A stretch of 64,000 nt of DNA from Cryobacterium psychrophilum (GTDB taxonomy: Bacteria > Actinomycetota > Actinomycetes > Actinomycetales > Microbacteriaceae), in contig NZ_SODI01000001.1 in the NCBI RefSeq assembly GCF_004365915.1, positions 2,604,001 through 2,668,000 on the forward strand, in the 5' to 3' direction. How positions within the stretch are numbered: position 1 is the stretch's first letter; every line of letters starts with the position of its first letter. A model generated the notes under the pieces. The model was not told where the DNA came from. It made no database searches and saw only the letters and a list, made by a program, of their open reading frames with translations. This document shows, one piece after another, positions 55,572 to 64,000 of the stretch. A program made the translations under genes and the position numbers.

Positions 55572-56165
55572 ATGGCTAAAGAGATTTACAAGGTTGAGGT
55601 TGACCTGCGCGAGAAGTTCGGCAAGGGTGCGGCCCGCAAGCTGCGCGTGCTGGGCATGATCCCCGCCGTCATCTACGGTCACGGTACCGAGCCGGTGCAC
55701 GTGTCCCTTCCCGCCCACCGCATGGGCCTGCTGCTTCGTCGCGCGAACTCGATCCTTGACCTCGACATCAACGGCAAGAGCCAGCGCGTTCTGGTGAAGG
55801 ACGTTCAGAAGGACCCGGTTCTCGCCATCGTCGAGCACATCGACCTCATCGTCGTGCGCACGGGCGAAAAGGTTCAGGTTGAGGTCCAGGTCCACATGAC
55901 CGGCGAAACTGCTCCCGGAACCATCGGCGGCTTCGACACCAAGACGCTTCTCCTCGAGGTTGAAGCGACCGACATTCCCGAGAACGTCACCGTCTCGGTC
56001 GAAGGCCTCGAAGACGGCGCCCAGATCCACGCGTCCGACATCATCCTGCCCGACGGCGCCGAGCTCATCTCCGAGCCCGACACCCTCGTCGTCGTCGTGT
56101 CCACCCCGCGTGGCGAGGGCGATGCTGAGACCGAGGTCATCACCGCCGGCACTCCCGCCGCGTAG
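55572..56165 (+). CDS. rplY: 50S ribosomal protein L25/general stress protein Ctc
   Basis: A 197-residue protein with an L25 5S-rRNA-binding domain (about 1-95; KVEVDLREKFGKGAARKLR, IPAVIYGHG) and the TL5/Ctc C-terminal domain (about 100-185). It binds 5S rRNA in the large subunit. The tail is Glu/Ala-rich. AGGAG sits 7 nt before ATG 55572. pth follows 38 nt later, a common pairing in Gram-positive bacteria. Confidence 0.95.
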   Translation: MAKEIYKVEVDLREKFGKGAARKLRVLGMIPAVIYGHGTEPVHVSLPAHRMGLLLRRANSILDLDINGKSQRVLVKDVQKDPVLAIVEHIDLIVVRTGEKVQVEVQVHMTGETAPGTIGGFDTKTLLLEVEATDIPENVTVSVEGLEDGAQIHASDIILPDGAELISEPDTLVVVVSTPRGEGDAETEVITAGTPAA

Positions 56166-56203
56166 TCATCCCTTTCTGGTTCCGTCGTAAGCGGAGGATT
56201 CCA

Positions 56204-56788
56204 CTGGACGAGAATCTCTGGCTCGTAGTCGGGCTCGGTAACCCCGGGCCCGACTACTCCGGTAATCGCCACAATGTCGGCCAAATGGTGCTCGCGCAAC
56301 TTGCCGAGCGCATGCGGGCGAATTTCAAGAACCACAAGACCGCTTCATCGGTCGCCGAAGGTCGCAGTGCGCCCGGCGGCCCGAAGCTCATCCTGGCCAA
56401 GCCGAATACCTTCATGAATGTGTCCGGCGGGCCCGTCGCAGCGCTCCTGCGCTTCTACTCGCTCCCGCCCTCGCAGCTCATCGTGGTGCATGATGATCTC
56501 GACATCCCCTTCGACACCCTCAAGCTCAAGGTCGGCGGCGGCCACGGTGGGCACAATGGTCTGCGCGACATCATCGCCGCGATCGGCACGGGCGACTTCG
56601 TGCGGGTGCGCATGGGAGTCGGTCGGCCCCCCGGCCGCCAAAGCGCCGCGGACTTCGTGCTGCACGACTTCACGTCGACCGAGCGGGGCGTTCTGCCCAA
56701 TATCCTCACGGACGCCGCCGACGCGATCGAACTCATCGCGGCCGACGGCCTCACCGCCGCGCAGCAACGCTTCCACGCACCCTCCTAA
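56204..56788 (+). CDS. pth: Peptidyl-tRNA hydrolase, apparent CTG start
   Basis: Pth frees tRNAs from drop-off peptidyl-tRNA. Conserved features are LWLVVGLGNPGPDYSGNRHNVG (Asn13 and catalytic His23), KPNTFMNVSG, VHDDLDIP and GGHGGHNGLRD. The conserved N-terminus comes before the first ATG (56285), and the only codon that can serve in frame is CTG 56204, preceded by GCGGAGG with a 6-nt gap; there is no in-frame ATG, GTG or TTG between the upstream rplY region and it. With this start the protein has 194 residues, the usual length. Confidence 0.9.
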   Translation: MDENLWLVVGLGNPGPDYSGNRHNVGQMVLAQLAERMRANFKNHKTASSVAEGRSAPGGPKLILAKPNTFMNVSGGPVAALLRFYSLPPSQLIVVHDDLDIPFDTLKLKVGGGHGGHNGLRDIIAAIGTGDFVRVRMGVGRPPGRQSAADFVLHDFTSTERGVLPNILTDAADAIELIAADGLTAAQQRFHAPS

Positions 56789-56816
56789 CAGAGCGGATGC
56801 GCGTGCCTCGCAGGCG

Positions 56817-56822
56817 TAGACT
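56817..56822 (+). promoter_or_regulatory. -10 box of a probable leaderless mfd transcript
   Basis: TAGACT, 6 nt before GTG 56829, no ribosome binding site between. Confidence 0.55.
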
Positions 56823-56828
56823 CGACCG

Positions 56829-59800
56829 GTGATCCTTCAGGGCTTAATTTCAGCGCTCAAGCGCGCCTCCACGTTCGATAACGCCCTCACCTATGCGAGC
56901 CGGGATGCCGATTTCTCCCTCACCGAGGGGTTGCGCGCGCCTCTCCTCGCCGCCCTGCTTGAGCAGCGCCACGACGAGGCCCAGGCCCTCTTCGTGATCA
57001 CGGCCACGGGCCGGGAAGCCGAGGCGCTGCGCGAGAACCTCGCGTGTTTCGCCGGCGAGGCGGAGATCATCGACTTTCCCGCCTGGGAGACGCTGCCGCA
57101 CGAACGTCTGAGCCCGAGCGCCGAGATCGTCGGCAACCGGCTTCACGCCCTGCGGCGGATGCGGCAATGGGAAGAGACCCCGGTCGCCGAGCGTCGCCCG
57201 CTCGTGGTGGTCGCCTCCGTGCGCGCCGCCCTCCAGCCCGTGGCCGACAACCTCACGGATTATGAGCCCATCGAACTGCGCGTTGCCGCCCGCGGCCACG
57301 ACCTGAGCGGGATCGCCCTTCAGCTCGTGAGCGTCGCGTATGCCCGAGTGGACATGGTCACCAGGCGCGGCGAATTCGCGGTGCGCGGTGGCATTCTCGA
57401 CGTGTTCCCGCCCGTGTCCTCGCATCCGTTTCGCATCGAGTTCTTCGGGGATGAGGTCGAGCAGATTCGAGAGTTCACGGTCGCCGACCAGCGGTCCCTG
57501 CCCGAACCCGTCACGGCGGTGTCCCTGCCCCCAAGCCGCGAACTCCTGCTCAGTCCCGCCGTGCGCCAGCGTGCCCGCGAGATGGAACACGAGTTTCCGA
57601 GTCTCTCCGGCATGCTCGCCAAGATCGCCGAGGGCATCCCGGTGGAAGGCATGGAGAGCCTCGCGCCCGCGCTCGTGGATCGCCTCGTACCCGTCACGCA
57701 CTACCTGCCGGCGCGTGCGGCTGTGGCTGTCATCTCGCCCGAGCGTGTCGCGAGCCGCGCCATCAGCCTTGCCGAGACCAACCGTGAATTTCTCGGGGCG
57801 GCGTGGAGCGCGGCAACCGCGGGTGCCGACTCGCCGATCGACCTGGCCTCCGGTGACTTCCTCACCCTGGGCCGCCTGCGCGAGAGCGTCACGTACACGG
57901 CTCCGGGAGCACCGGCATCCGCTCACAACTGGTGGACGCTCAGCTCGTTCCAGGCCGCCCCCACGGACACCGACGTGCTTCCGGAACATCGCGAGATGGA
58001 TGACCTGCTCACGATTCGCATTGACGCCGACACCGTGCCGAGCTTCCAGGGCAATGTCGAGGGTGCGGTCGGCCACGTTGCGAGTCGGCTGAAGGACGGC
58101 TGGACGGTGGGAATCGTCGCCCAGGGTGCCGGCCTCGTGGAACGTGCCGGCGATGTGCTCGCCGAGCACGAGCTGCCCGCACGCGTCGTCGATTCCTGGC
58201 CGGACGAGCCGGAACCGGGCATCGCCTACCTGCTCAAGGCGGGGGTCGACCATGGCTTCGAGCTGGCCGAGACCAAGCTCACCCTGATCAGCGAGTCCGA
58301 ATTCTACGGGCGCACCGCTGGGTACTCAGAGCGCCAGGTGAAGAAGCTGGCCAGCCGCCGCAAGAACGTGGTCGACCCGCTGCAACTGAAGACCGGCGAC
58401 CACGTCGTGCACCAGACACACGGTATCGGCCGCTTCCTCGAGCTCACCCAGCGTGAGGTGTCGAGCGGGGGGCGCAACCCGATCAAGACCACGCGCGAAT
58501 ACCTGGTACTCGAATACGCGCCGTCCAAGCGCGGGCACCCGGGCGACAAACTGTACGTGCCCACCGACCAGCTCGACCTCGTGAGCCGCTACGTGGGCGG
58601 CGAGGCGCCCGCCCTGAGCAAGATGGGCGGGAGCGACTGGTCAGCGGCCAAGACGAAGGCTCGCAGGGCCGTGCGCGACATTGCCGTGGAGCTCGTGAAG
58701 CTCTACTCGGCGCGCATGGCGAGCAAGGGCCACGCCTTCCCTCCCGACACCCCCTGGCAGCGCGAACTTGAGGAGGCCTTCCCCTTCGTGGAGACCCCCG
58801 ACCAGCTCACCACCATCGATGAGGTCAAGGCCGACATGGAACGGCCCATCCCCATGGACCGGCTCTTGTCGGGCGACGTGGGATTCGGTAAGACCGAGGT
58901 CGCCATTCGCGCCGCCTTCAAGGCCATCCAGGACGGCAAGCAGGTGGCGATGCTCGTGCCGACGACCCTGCTCGTGAGCCAGCACATGGAGACGTTCAAG
59001 GAACGTTTCGCCGGCTTCCCGGTGCATCTGCGCGCCCTCTCGCGGTTCCAGACTGAGAAGGAATCGAAGGAGGCCATCGCCGGAATGCTCGATGGCACGG
59101 TGGACATCGTCATCGGCACCCACCGTCTGCTGTCGCCCTCGATCATCTTCAAGGACCTCGGACTCGTCATCATCGATGAGGAGCAGCGATTCGGTGTTGA
59201 GCACAAGGACTCGCTCAAGAAGCTCAAGACCAACGTCGACATCCTCGCCATGAGCGCGACCCCGATTCCGCGTTCGCTGGAAATGGCCGTCACCGGTATC
59301 CGGGAAATGTCGACGCTCGCGACGCCACCGGAAGATCGGCACCCGATCCTCACCTTCGTGGGCCCGTACTCCGAGCGGCAGGTGGGTGCCGCCATCCGTC
59401 GTGAGCTCCTGCGCGAGGGCCAGATCTTCTTCGTGCACAACCGGGTCTCGAGCATCAACCGGGTTGCCGCGCAGCTCGCCGAGCTCGTACCGGAGGCCCG
59501 CATCGCTGTGGCACATGGGCAGCTGCCGGAGGCACAGCTGGAACAGGTCGTTGGCGACTTCTGGGAGCGCAAGTTCGACATTCTCGTCTCAACGACGATC
59601 ATCGAAACCGGCCTCGACATCGCCAACGCGAACACCATCATCATCGACAGCGCCGACAGGTTCGGCCTCAGCCAACTGCACCAGTTGCGTGGCCGGGTGG
59701 GTCGCGGGCGTGAGCGCGCCTACGCCTACTTCCTCTACGACGGCAACAAGCCGCTCTCCGAAACGGCACACGACCGGCTGTCCACCATCGCCGCGAACAA

Positions 59801-60479
59801 CGAACTCGGCGCCGGAATGCAGGTGGCGCTGAAGGACCTGGAGATTCGCGGCGCCGGCAACTTGCTCGGGGGGGAACAGGCTGGCCACATCGCCGGCGTT
59901 GGCTTCGACCTCTACCTGCGGATGATCGGCGAAGCGGTGAGCGCGTTCCGTGGGGACGTCGCCGAGGGTCAGACCGAGCTGCGGCTCGAGCTCCCCGTTG
60001 ACGCGCACATCCCGCACGACTTCGTCGACAGTGAGCGACTGCGGCTTGAGGCGTACCAGAAGCTCTCGAGCGCAAGTTCCCCCGCCGCTGCAGCAGGCCA
60101 GATCGACCTCGTGCTCGAGGAGCTCACCGATCGTTACGGAGAACCGCCCACCAGCGTGCAGAACCTGGTCGCGGTGTCGCGGTTGCGCTGGCACGCGCAG
60201 CAGGCCGGGCTGAGCGAGGTCGTGGCCATGGGCTCGAACCTGCGCCTCACGTCTGCGGACCTGGCCGACTCGATCCAGATCCGCCTGCGCCGCATGTACC
60301 CGGGGGCGAAGTACACGCCCACGAACGGGGCGCTGATCGTACCGCTGCCGCGCACCAGCACCGACGCCCGCACGAGCGAGCCCGTTGACGATGCCGCCCT
60401 GATCGAATGGACGGATGCGCTGCTCGGCGCAATCTTCCCGCGACCCGTCGAGACGGTGGTGCCCGGCACCGGTCGGTAA
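56829..60479 (+). CDS. mfd: Transcription-repair coupling factor Mfd
   Basis: Mfd pushes stalled RNA polymerase off DNA lesions and recruits UvrA. A 1,216-residue protein in the usual order: UvrB-like domains (about 1-350), the RNA-polymerase-interaction (CarD-like) domain at about 520-600 (GDHVVHQTHGIGRFLE), the RecG-like translocase with Walker A GDVGFGKTE (about 680-688), DEEQ (about 783) and LRGRVGRG, and the C-terminal TRCF domain (about 1030-1150). GTG 56829 is chosen from the leaderless-type promoter. Confidence 0.96.
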   Translation: MILQGLISALKRASTFDNALTYASRDADFSLTEGLRAPLLAALLEQRHDEAQALFVITATGREAEALRENLACFAGEAEIIDFPAWETLPHERLSPSAEIVGNRLHALRRMRQWEETPVAERRPLVVVASVRAALQPVADNLTDYEPIELRVAARGHDLSGIALQLVSVAYARVDMVTRRGEFAVRGGILDVFPPVSSHPFRIEFFGDEVEQIREFTVADQRSLPEPVTAVSLPPSRELLLSPAVRQRAREMEHEFPSLSGMLAKIAEGIPVEGMESLAPALVDRLVPVTHYLPARAAVAVISPERVASRAISLAETNREFLGAAWSAATAGADSPIDLASGDFLTLGRLRESVTYTAPGAPASAHNWWTLSSFQAAPTDTDVLPEHREMDDLLTIRIDADTVPSFQGNVEGAVGHVASRLKDGWTVGIVAQGAGLVERAGDVLAEHELPARVVDSWPDEPEPGIAYLLKAGVDHGFELAETKLTLISESEFYGRTAGYSERQVKKLASRRKNVVDPLQLKTGDHVVHQTHGIGRFLELTQREVSSGGRNPIKTTREYLVLEYAPSKRGHPGDKLYVPTDQLDLVSRYVGGEAPALSKMGGSDWSAAKTKARRAVRDIAVELVKLYSARMASKGHAFPPDTPWQRELEEAFPFVETPDQLTTIDEVKADMERPIPMDRLLSGDVGFGKTEVAIRAAFKAIQDGKQVAMLVPTTLLVSQHMETFKERFAGFPVHLRALSRFQTEKESKEAIAGMLDGTVDIVIGTHRLLSPSIIFKDLGLVIIDEEQRFGVEHKDSLKKLKTNVDILAMSATPIPRSLEMAVTGIREMSTLATPPEDRHPILTFVGPYSERQVGAAIRRELLREGQIFFVHNRVSSINRVAAQLAELVPEARIAVAHGQLPEAQLEQVVGDFWERKFDILVSTTIIETGLDIANANTIIIDSADRFGLSQLHQLRGRVGRGRERAYAYFLYDGNKPLSETAHDRLSTIAANNELGAGMQVALKDLEIRGAGNLLGGEQAGHIAGVGFDLYLRMIGEAVSAFRGDVAEGQTELRLELPVDAHIPHDFVDSERLRLEAYQKLSSASSPAAAAGQIDLVLEELTDRYGEPPTSVQNLVAVSRLRWHAQQAGLSEVVAMGSNLRLTSADLADSIQIRLRRMYPGAKYTPTNGALIVPLPRTSTDARTSEPVDDAALIEWTDALLGAIFPRPVETVVPGTGR

Positions 60480-60502
60480 CGGGCCGAGACGTCCGCTGAG
60501 CG

Positions 60503-60539
60503 AAAAAACACCCCCGTTGACTCAACGGGGGTGTTTTTT
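60503..60539. terminator. Bidirectional terminator between mfd and nhaA
   Basis: A perfect 16-bp stem (60503-60518 with 60524-60539), a 5-nt loop, and a run of six T at the end on the plus strand and of A at the beginning. It lies between convergent genes and can end both. Confidence 0.95.
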
Positions 60540-60563
60540 CGTGCCAGTGAATACCTGTCGGGG

Positions 60564-61922
60564 CTAGTTCTTCGTCTCGAACACGTCGGGCACGCCGTCC
60601 TGGTTGGCGTCGAGGGCCTCCTTCTCGGCGACCTCCGCGTAGTGCTGGTTACGACCGCGCAGGATGACGGCGGCCAGCAACGCGGCCAGCAGCGAACCCA
60701 CCAGAATGGCGACCTTCGCGTGGTCATCGTGCGGACTGCCCTGGCCGTACCCGAGCTCACTGATCAGCAGGGACACGGTGAATCCGACGCCGGCCAGCAC
60801 GGCAACCCCGGTGACGTCGATCCAGGCGAGGTCGGGATCGAGCGTCGCCTTGGTGGTCTTGGTGACGATCCAGGTCGCCAGCAGCACTCCGATCGGTTTG
60901 CCGACCACGAGTGCGACGACGATGCCGATGGCGACCGGATCGGTGATGGCGCGAAGCATGCCTTCGGCGCCCCCGATCGCGACACCGGCAGAGAAGAACG
61001 CGAAGATCGGAATGGCGAATCCGCTCGAGAGCGGACGCAGGCGGTGTTCCAGCGTTTCGGCGAGGCCGGGACCGGCGTCCGGGCCGCCGCCGCGCCTGCT
61101 GCGCACCACCGGAACGGCAAAGCCGAGCAGAACACCGGCCACCGTCGCGTGAACACCGGAGCCGTGCACGAGTGCCCAGACGATGAAGCCCAGCGGCAGA
61201 AGAATCGTCCAGGCGGCCCAGGCACGGGTGCCGAAGAAGTGCGAGAACTTGTGCGACAGGATCCAGTACAGGGCGAGCGGGATGAACGCCAGGAACAGGA
61301 GAAGGAAGGAAATCTCGGAGGTGTAGAAGAAAGCGATGATCGCAATGGCCAGGAGGTCGTCGACCACGGCCAGGGTGAGCAGGAAGATCCGCAACGCGGC
61401 GGGCAACCGAGAGCCGATGACGGCGAGAACAGCCACGGCGAAGGCGATGTCGGTTGCGGTGGGAATGGCCCAGCCACGGAGAGCTTCCCTGCCACCGTTC
61501 AGGTTGATCAGCGTGAAGATGAGGGCAGGAACGATGACCCCTCCGACCGCTGCCGCGACCGGGACGATGGCCCGGTTGACGCTGCGCAGATCTCCGGCGA
61601 CAAACTCGCGCTTGAGTTCAAGTCCGGCCAGGAAGAAGAAGACGGCGAGAAGTCCGTCGGCGGCCCAGGTGCCGACGCTGAGGTTCAGGTGCAGGGACTC
61701 GATCCCGAACTTGAAGTCGCGTGCGGCGAAGTAGGTGTCCGCGAGGGGGGTGTTCGCCATGATGAGGGCGGCCACGGTCGCGAGCAGCAGGATTCCACCG
61801 CCGACGGTCTCCTTGCGGAGAATTGCGGAGATGCGCAGGAATTCCGCGTATCCGCCGCGGCGAAAGAGTGGACCGAAGTCGCTGCTCCGGTCGGAGGGAG
61901 GAATCTGGGGGGATTGTGACAC
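60564..61922 (-). CDS. nhaA: Na+/H+ antiporter NhaA
   Basis: Extrudes Na+ in exchange for protons; helps control pH and salt. A 452-residue protein with about 12 membrane helices, the conserved helix-4/5 stretch [14 protein letters not shown] and [15 protein letters not shown] with the essential Asp pair, plus [10 protein letters not shown]-terminal acidic tail of about 20 residues. GTG 61922 has AAGGA 6-8 nt upstream. Confidence 0.95.
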   Translation of the reverse strand: MSQSPQIPPSDRSSDFGPLFRRGGYAEFLRISAILRKETVGGGILLLATVAALIMANTPLADTYFAARDFKFGIESLHLNLSVGTWAADGLLAVFFFLAGLELKREFVAGDLRSVNRAIVPVAAAVGGVIVPALIFTLINLNGGREALRGWAIPTATDIAFAVAVLAVIGSRLPAALRIFLLTLAVVDDLLAIAIIAFFYTSEISFLLLFLAFIPLALYWILSHKFSHFFGTRAWAAWTILLPLGFIVWALVHGSGVHATVAGVLLGFAVPVVRSRRGGGPDAGPGLAETLEHRLRPLSSGFAIPIFAFFSAGVAIGGAEGMLRAITDPVAIGIVVALVVGKPIGVLLATWIVTKTTKATLDPDLAWIDVTGVAVLAGVGFTVSLLISELGYGQGSPHDDHAKVAILVGSLLAALLAAVILRGRNQHYAEVAEKEALDANQDGVPDVFETKN

Positions 61923-62078
61923 TACAAATCCTTACGAGGTCTAGGGCGCTACATATTGACTGCCGACCAGGCTTCCCGGCTCACCACAGCCAGAATACAC
62001 CAGGCTGCGGCGTCTTCCGGGAGGATCGGGGAGGGCCGAGCGCGCAGAGCCTACGATTGAATCGAAGAAGGAGACGCC

Positions 62079-62846
62079 GTGACAGACGCAGCACCCACAA
62101 CACCCGGTACCGGGGACGAAGCCACAGCGAACTCGCTCGGCACTCTCATCGCGACCGTCGCACGCCTACGCGGACCCGGCGGCTGCGCCTGGGACGCCGA
62201 GCAGACCCATGAATCCCTCGTGCAGTATCTCGTGGAGGAATCCCACGAGCTTCTCGAGGCAATCGAATCCGGCAGCCGCAATGACCTGCTCGAGGAGCTC
62301 GGTGACGTGCTGTATCAGGTGCTCTTCCACGCCGACCTCGCTGCCCACACCAAAGGCGAGAACTTTGACATCCAGGACGTGGCCCACCACATGAATGCCA
62401 AAATGATCGGCCGGCATCCGCATGTCTTCGGCGACCTGCGACTGGACACTGCTGCCGACGTCACCGCGGCGTGGGACGGGTTCAAGTCCGAAGAGAAACC
62501 AGAGCGCACGAGCGTGCTCGATGGGATCCCCGTCGGTATGCCTTCCCTGGCCCTGGCCCACAAGGTGCTCGGCCGGGCCGAGAAGATCGGCCTGCTCGAA
62601 GCGGACGACGCGTTCCCCCTGCCGATCGAGAGTGAAGACCAGCTGGGTCCGCTCCTCCTGGCCATCGTGTCAGCGGCCCGGTCCAAGGGCCTGGATGCCG
62701 AGCGGGCCTTACGCGGCGCCCTCCGTGACCTCCAGGGCGAGATTCGGGAGGCCGAAACCGCAATGGCCCCCAACACGGAACGCGCGGTCGACGTCGATTC
62801 CTTCGATGCCGGCATCATCGGACTCCCCACCGCGCCCCAGCCTTAG
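62079..62846 (+). CDS. mazG: Nucleoside triphosphate pyrophosphohydrolase MazG
   Basis: Cleaves (d)NTPs and damaged nucleotides to NMP and pyrophosphate. A 255-residue protein; the N-terminal MazG domain (about 30-125) carries CAWDAEQTHESL, EESHELLEAI and LLEELGDVLYQVLFH, which make the Mg-binding helix pair. The C-terminal half is a degenerate second unit. GTG 62079 has AAGGAGA 5-6 nt upstream. It stands alone between nhaA and the ferritin gene. Confidence 0.92.
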   Translation: MTDAAPTTPGTGDEATANSLGTLIATVARLRGPGGCAWDAEQTHESLVQYLVEESHELLEAIESGSRNDLLEELGDVLYQVLFHADLAAHTKGENFDIQDVAHHMNAKMIGRHPHVFGDLRLDTAADVTAAWDGFKSEEKPERTSVLDGIPVGMPSLALAHKVLGRAEKIGLLEADDAFPLPIESEDQLGPLLLAIVSAARSKGLDAERALRGALRDLQGEIREAETAMAPNTERAVDVDSFDAGIIGLPTAPQP

Positions 62847-62881
62847 GGTGCCCATGCTGGTGCTAGCCTCCACCGTGCGGG

Positions 62882-62887
62882 TAGCGT
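62882..62887 (+). promoter_or_regulatory. -10 box of a probable leaderless ferritin transcript
   Basis: TAGCGT, 6 nt before ATG 62894, no ribosome binding site between. Confidence 0.5.
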
Positions 62888-62893
62888 TATTGT

Positions 62894-63427
62894 ATGAGCG
62901 AGACATCCTTCAATGCACTCCTGTCCACCCAAATCGGTAACGAGTTTGCCGCTTCGCAGCAGTACATTGCCATCGCCGTGTGGTTCGACACGCAGGCGTT
63001 GCCGCAATTGGCTGGCCACTTCTACCGCCAGTCCATCGAAGAGCGCAACCACGCGATGATGCTCGTGCAGTACCGCATGGACCGCGACCTTGACGTTGTC
63101 ATCCCGGGTATCCCGGCCGTACAGAACACGTTCGGCAACGCCGTCGAACCGATCGCGCTCGCCCTGTCGCAGGAACGCCAGGTGACGACGCAGATCGAGG
63201 CGCTGTTCCGTGCGGCCCGTGCCGACGGTGACGCGCTCGGTGAGCAGGCCATGCTGTGGTTCCTCAAGGAGCAGGTCGAGGAGATCGCGTCGATGTCGAC
63301 GCTGCTCACCATCGCAGAGCGCGCCGGAGACAACCTCTTCGATATCGAGAACTACATCGCACGCGAGACGGTTGGCGACGGGGGAGTCGAAGCCGGCGCA
63401 CCCGGCGCGGCCGGAGGCGCCCTCTAG
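62894..63427 (+). CDS. ftn: Ferritin, non-haem
   Basis: A 177-residue iron-storage protein that forms a 24-mer shell and oxidises Fe2+. The ferroxidase residues are visible: E17, E50, H53 (EERNHA) and the later Glu/Gln residues in the QEQVEEI-type helix (LKEQVEEIASM). The last 20 residues are a flexible Gly/Ala tail, as in mycobacterial BfrB. The start is fixed by the leaderless-type box. Confidence 0.93.
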   Translation: MSETSFNALLSTQIGNEFAASQQYIAIAVWFDTQALPQLAGHFYRQSIEERNHAMMLVQYRMDRDLDVVIPGIPAVQNTFGNAVEPIALALSQERQVTTQIEALFRAARADGDALGEQAMLWFLKEQVEEIASMSTLLTIAERAGDNLFDIENYIARETVGDGGVEAGAPGAAGGAL

Positions 63428-63478
63428 TCGACGACTGACCAGCACGAGCAGGGTGGCGTGACCTGACAGAATTGGCAC

Positions 63479-64000
63479 ATGGCCGTATCAGTAACCCCTC
63501 CCCGTGGCATGCGCGACTTCCTCCCGGCCGACAAGGCCTCCAGGGAGCGTGCCCTCGGAGTGATTCGGGAGAGCTTCGCCCTGCACGGTTTCGATGAGAT
63601 CGAAACCCCGGTCATGGAGGACTCCGCTCGGCTGCATTCCGGCCTCGGGGGCGATAACGAGAAACTCGCCTTCGCGGTGATGAAGCGGGGCCTCCAAGCG
63701 GCGGATGTCGCGGCGGCCGTTGCCGGCGACGACCTGCTGTCCCTGGCCGACCTGGGCCTGCGCTTCGACCTGACCGTTCCGCTTGCGAGGTTCTACGCCA
63801 GCCACCGCGCCGAGCTGCCCGCCGTGTTTCGCTCGATTCAGATTGCGCCGGTCTGGCGTGCCGAGCGCCCGCAGAAGGGGCGCTACCGCCAGTTCGTGCA
63901 GTGTGACATCGACGTAATTGGAGAGTCGGGCCCCCTCGCGGAGATCGAGCTCATCACCGCGACCGCGGCGACCCTCGAGAAGCTCGGGCTCCGCGGCTGC
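63479..64000 (+). CDS. hisS: Histidyl-tRNA synthetase, 3' end outside the window
   Basis: The first 174 codons of a class II aminoacyl-tRNA synthetase that attaches His to tRNA-His; the frame is still open at the window edge. Seen: PRGMRDFLP (residues 8-16), the RFDLTVPLARFYA motif and motif 2 (WRAERPQKGRYRQF, VQCDIDVIGE). The beginning is ATG 63479; CAGAAT (63467-63472) is 6 nt upstream, a weaker -10 but at the same distance as the other leaderless starts. Confidence 0.92.
   Translation, partial: MAVSVTPPRGMRDFLPADKASRERALGVIRESFALHGFDEIETPVMEDSARLHSGLGGDNEKLAFAVMKRGLQAADVAAAVAGDDLLSLADLGLRFDLTVPLARFYASHRAELPAVFRSIQIAPVWRAERPQKGRYRQFVQCDIDVIGESGPLAEIELITATAATLEKLGLRGC

Noticed and set aside
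54210..56030. Minus-strand open frame of about 600 codons across the aldolase, kinase and rplY
   Set aside because: It spans three real plus-strand genes and an intergenic region, has no domain and no initiation signal.

Overview
This 64 kb window is a stretch of high-GC actinobacterial chromosome. Gene order and protein features fit the family Microbacteriaceae, but the genus cannot be settled from sequence alone. The actinobacterial markers are LpqB, a WhiB protein, a SigR/RsrA pair, a fused Kgd/OdhA-type 2-oxoglutarate enzyme, a GuaB1-type IMPDH relative, a DUF222/HNH gene and an Rv3235-family protein. Much of the first 24 kb follows the order known around mycobacterial Rv3219-Rv3244c (lpqB, comF, hpf, secA; then pdtaS, whiB, rsgA/aroA, sigH/rshA). 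No rRNA, prophage, insertion sequence or CRISPR array was seen. There is one tRNA (Gln, UUG).

Layout. 1-6.1 kb: lpqB (5' cut off), comF, hpf and secA. 6.2-12.1 kb: small lineage-specific genes, including an orphan CpaB-like/CpaE-like pair and a DUF5671 membrane protein, with a 7-copy 14-bp tandem repeat and two DnaA-box-like 9-mers. 12.2-18.7 kb: PdtaS-like kinase, WhiB, Bcp peroxiredoxin, aroA-rsgA and sigR-rsrA. 18.9-29.3 kb: kgd, guaB1, two CNNM/CorC-type membrane proteins, NAD(P)HX dehydratase, a GT87-like membrane protein and a thiamine-binding protein. 29.3-32.3 kb: an intergenic inverted repeat, a DUF222/HNH gene, a YdeI-like protein and a MarR regulator. 32.4-35.0 kb: tRNA-Gln, glmU and prs. 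35.0-43.7 kb: a very tight seven-gene minus-strand operon (GMC oxidoreductase, membrane metallophosphoesterase, alpha/beta hydrolase, acetoacetate-decarboxylase-like protein, two small membrane proteins, patatin). 44.3-55.4 kb: a sugar-acid region (gnd; gntK-gntP; GntR; an ABC importer with a second gluconokinase, a galactonate-dehydratase-like enolase, KDPG-type aldolase and KDG-type kinase). 55.6-64 kb: rplY/ctc, pth, mfd, nhaA, mazG, ferritin and hisS (3' cut off).

How the genes work together. The gnt genes make 6-phosphogluconate from imported gluconate and gnd feeds it to the pentose-phosphate pathway. The neighbouring ABC operon encodes a dehydratase-kinase-aldolase route for a sugar acid, probably under the FadR-type GntR encoded between them; a matching ATCA-N8-TGAT palindrome lies in both promoter regions. 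The 35-43.7 kb operon looks like a lipid or ester oxidation/hydrolysis module. Its first and last proteins (GMC and patatin) share a C-terminal module, and I regard it as the best candidate for an undescribed system here.

Two signals cut across the window. At least a dozen genes have a TANNNT or GATAAT box exactly 6-7 nt before the start codon and no ribosome binding site in between, the signature of leaderless mRNAs. And pth seems to start at a CTG codon.
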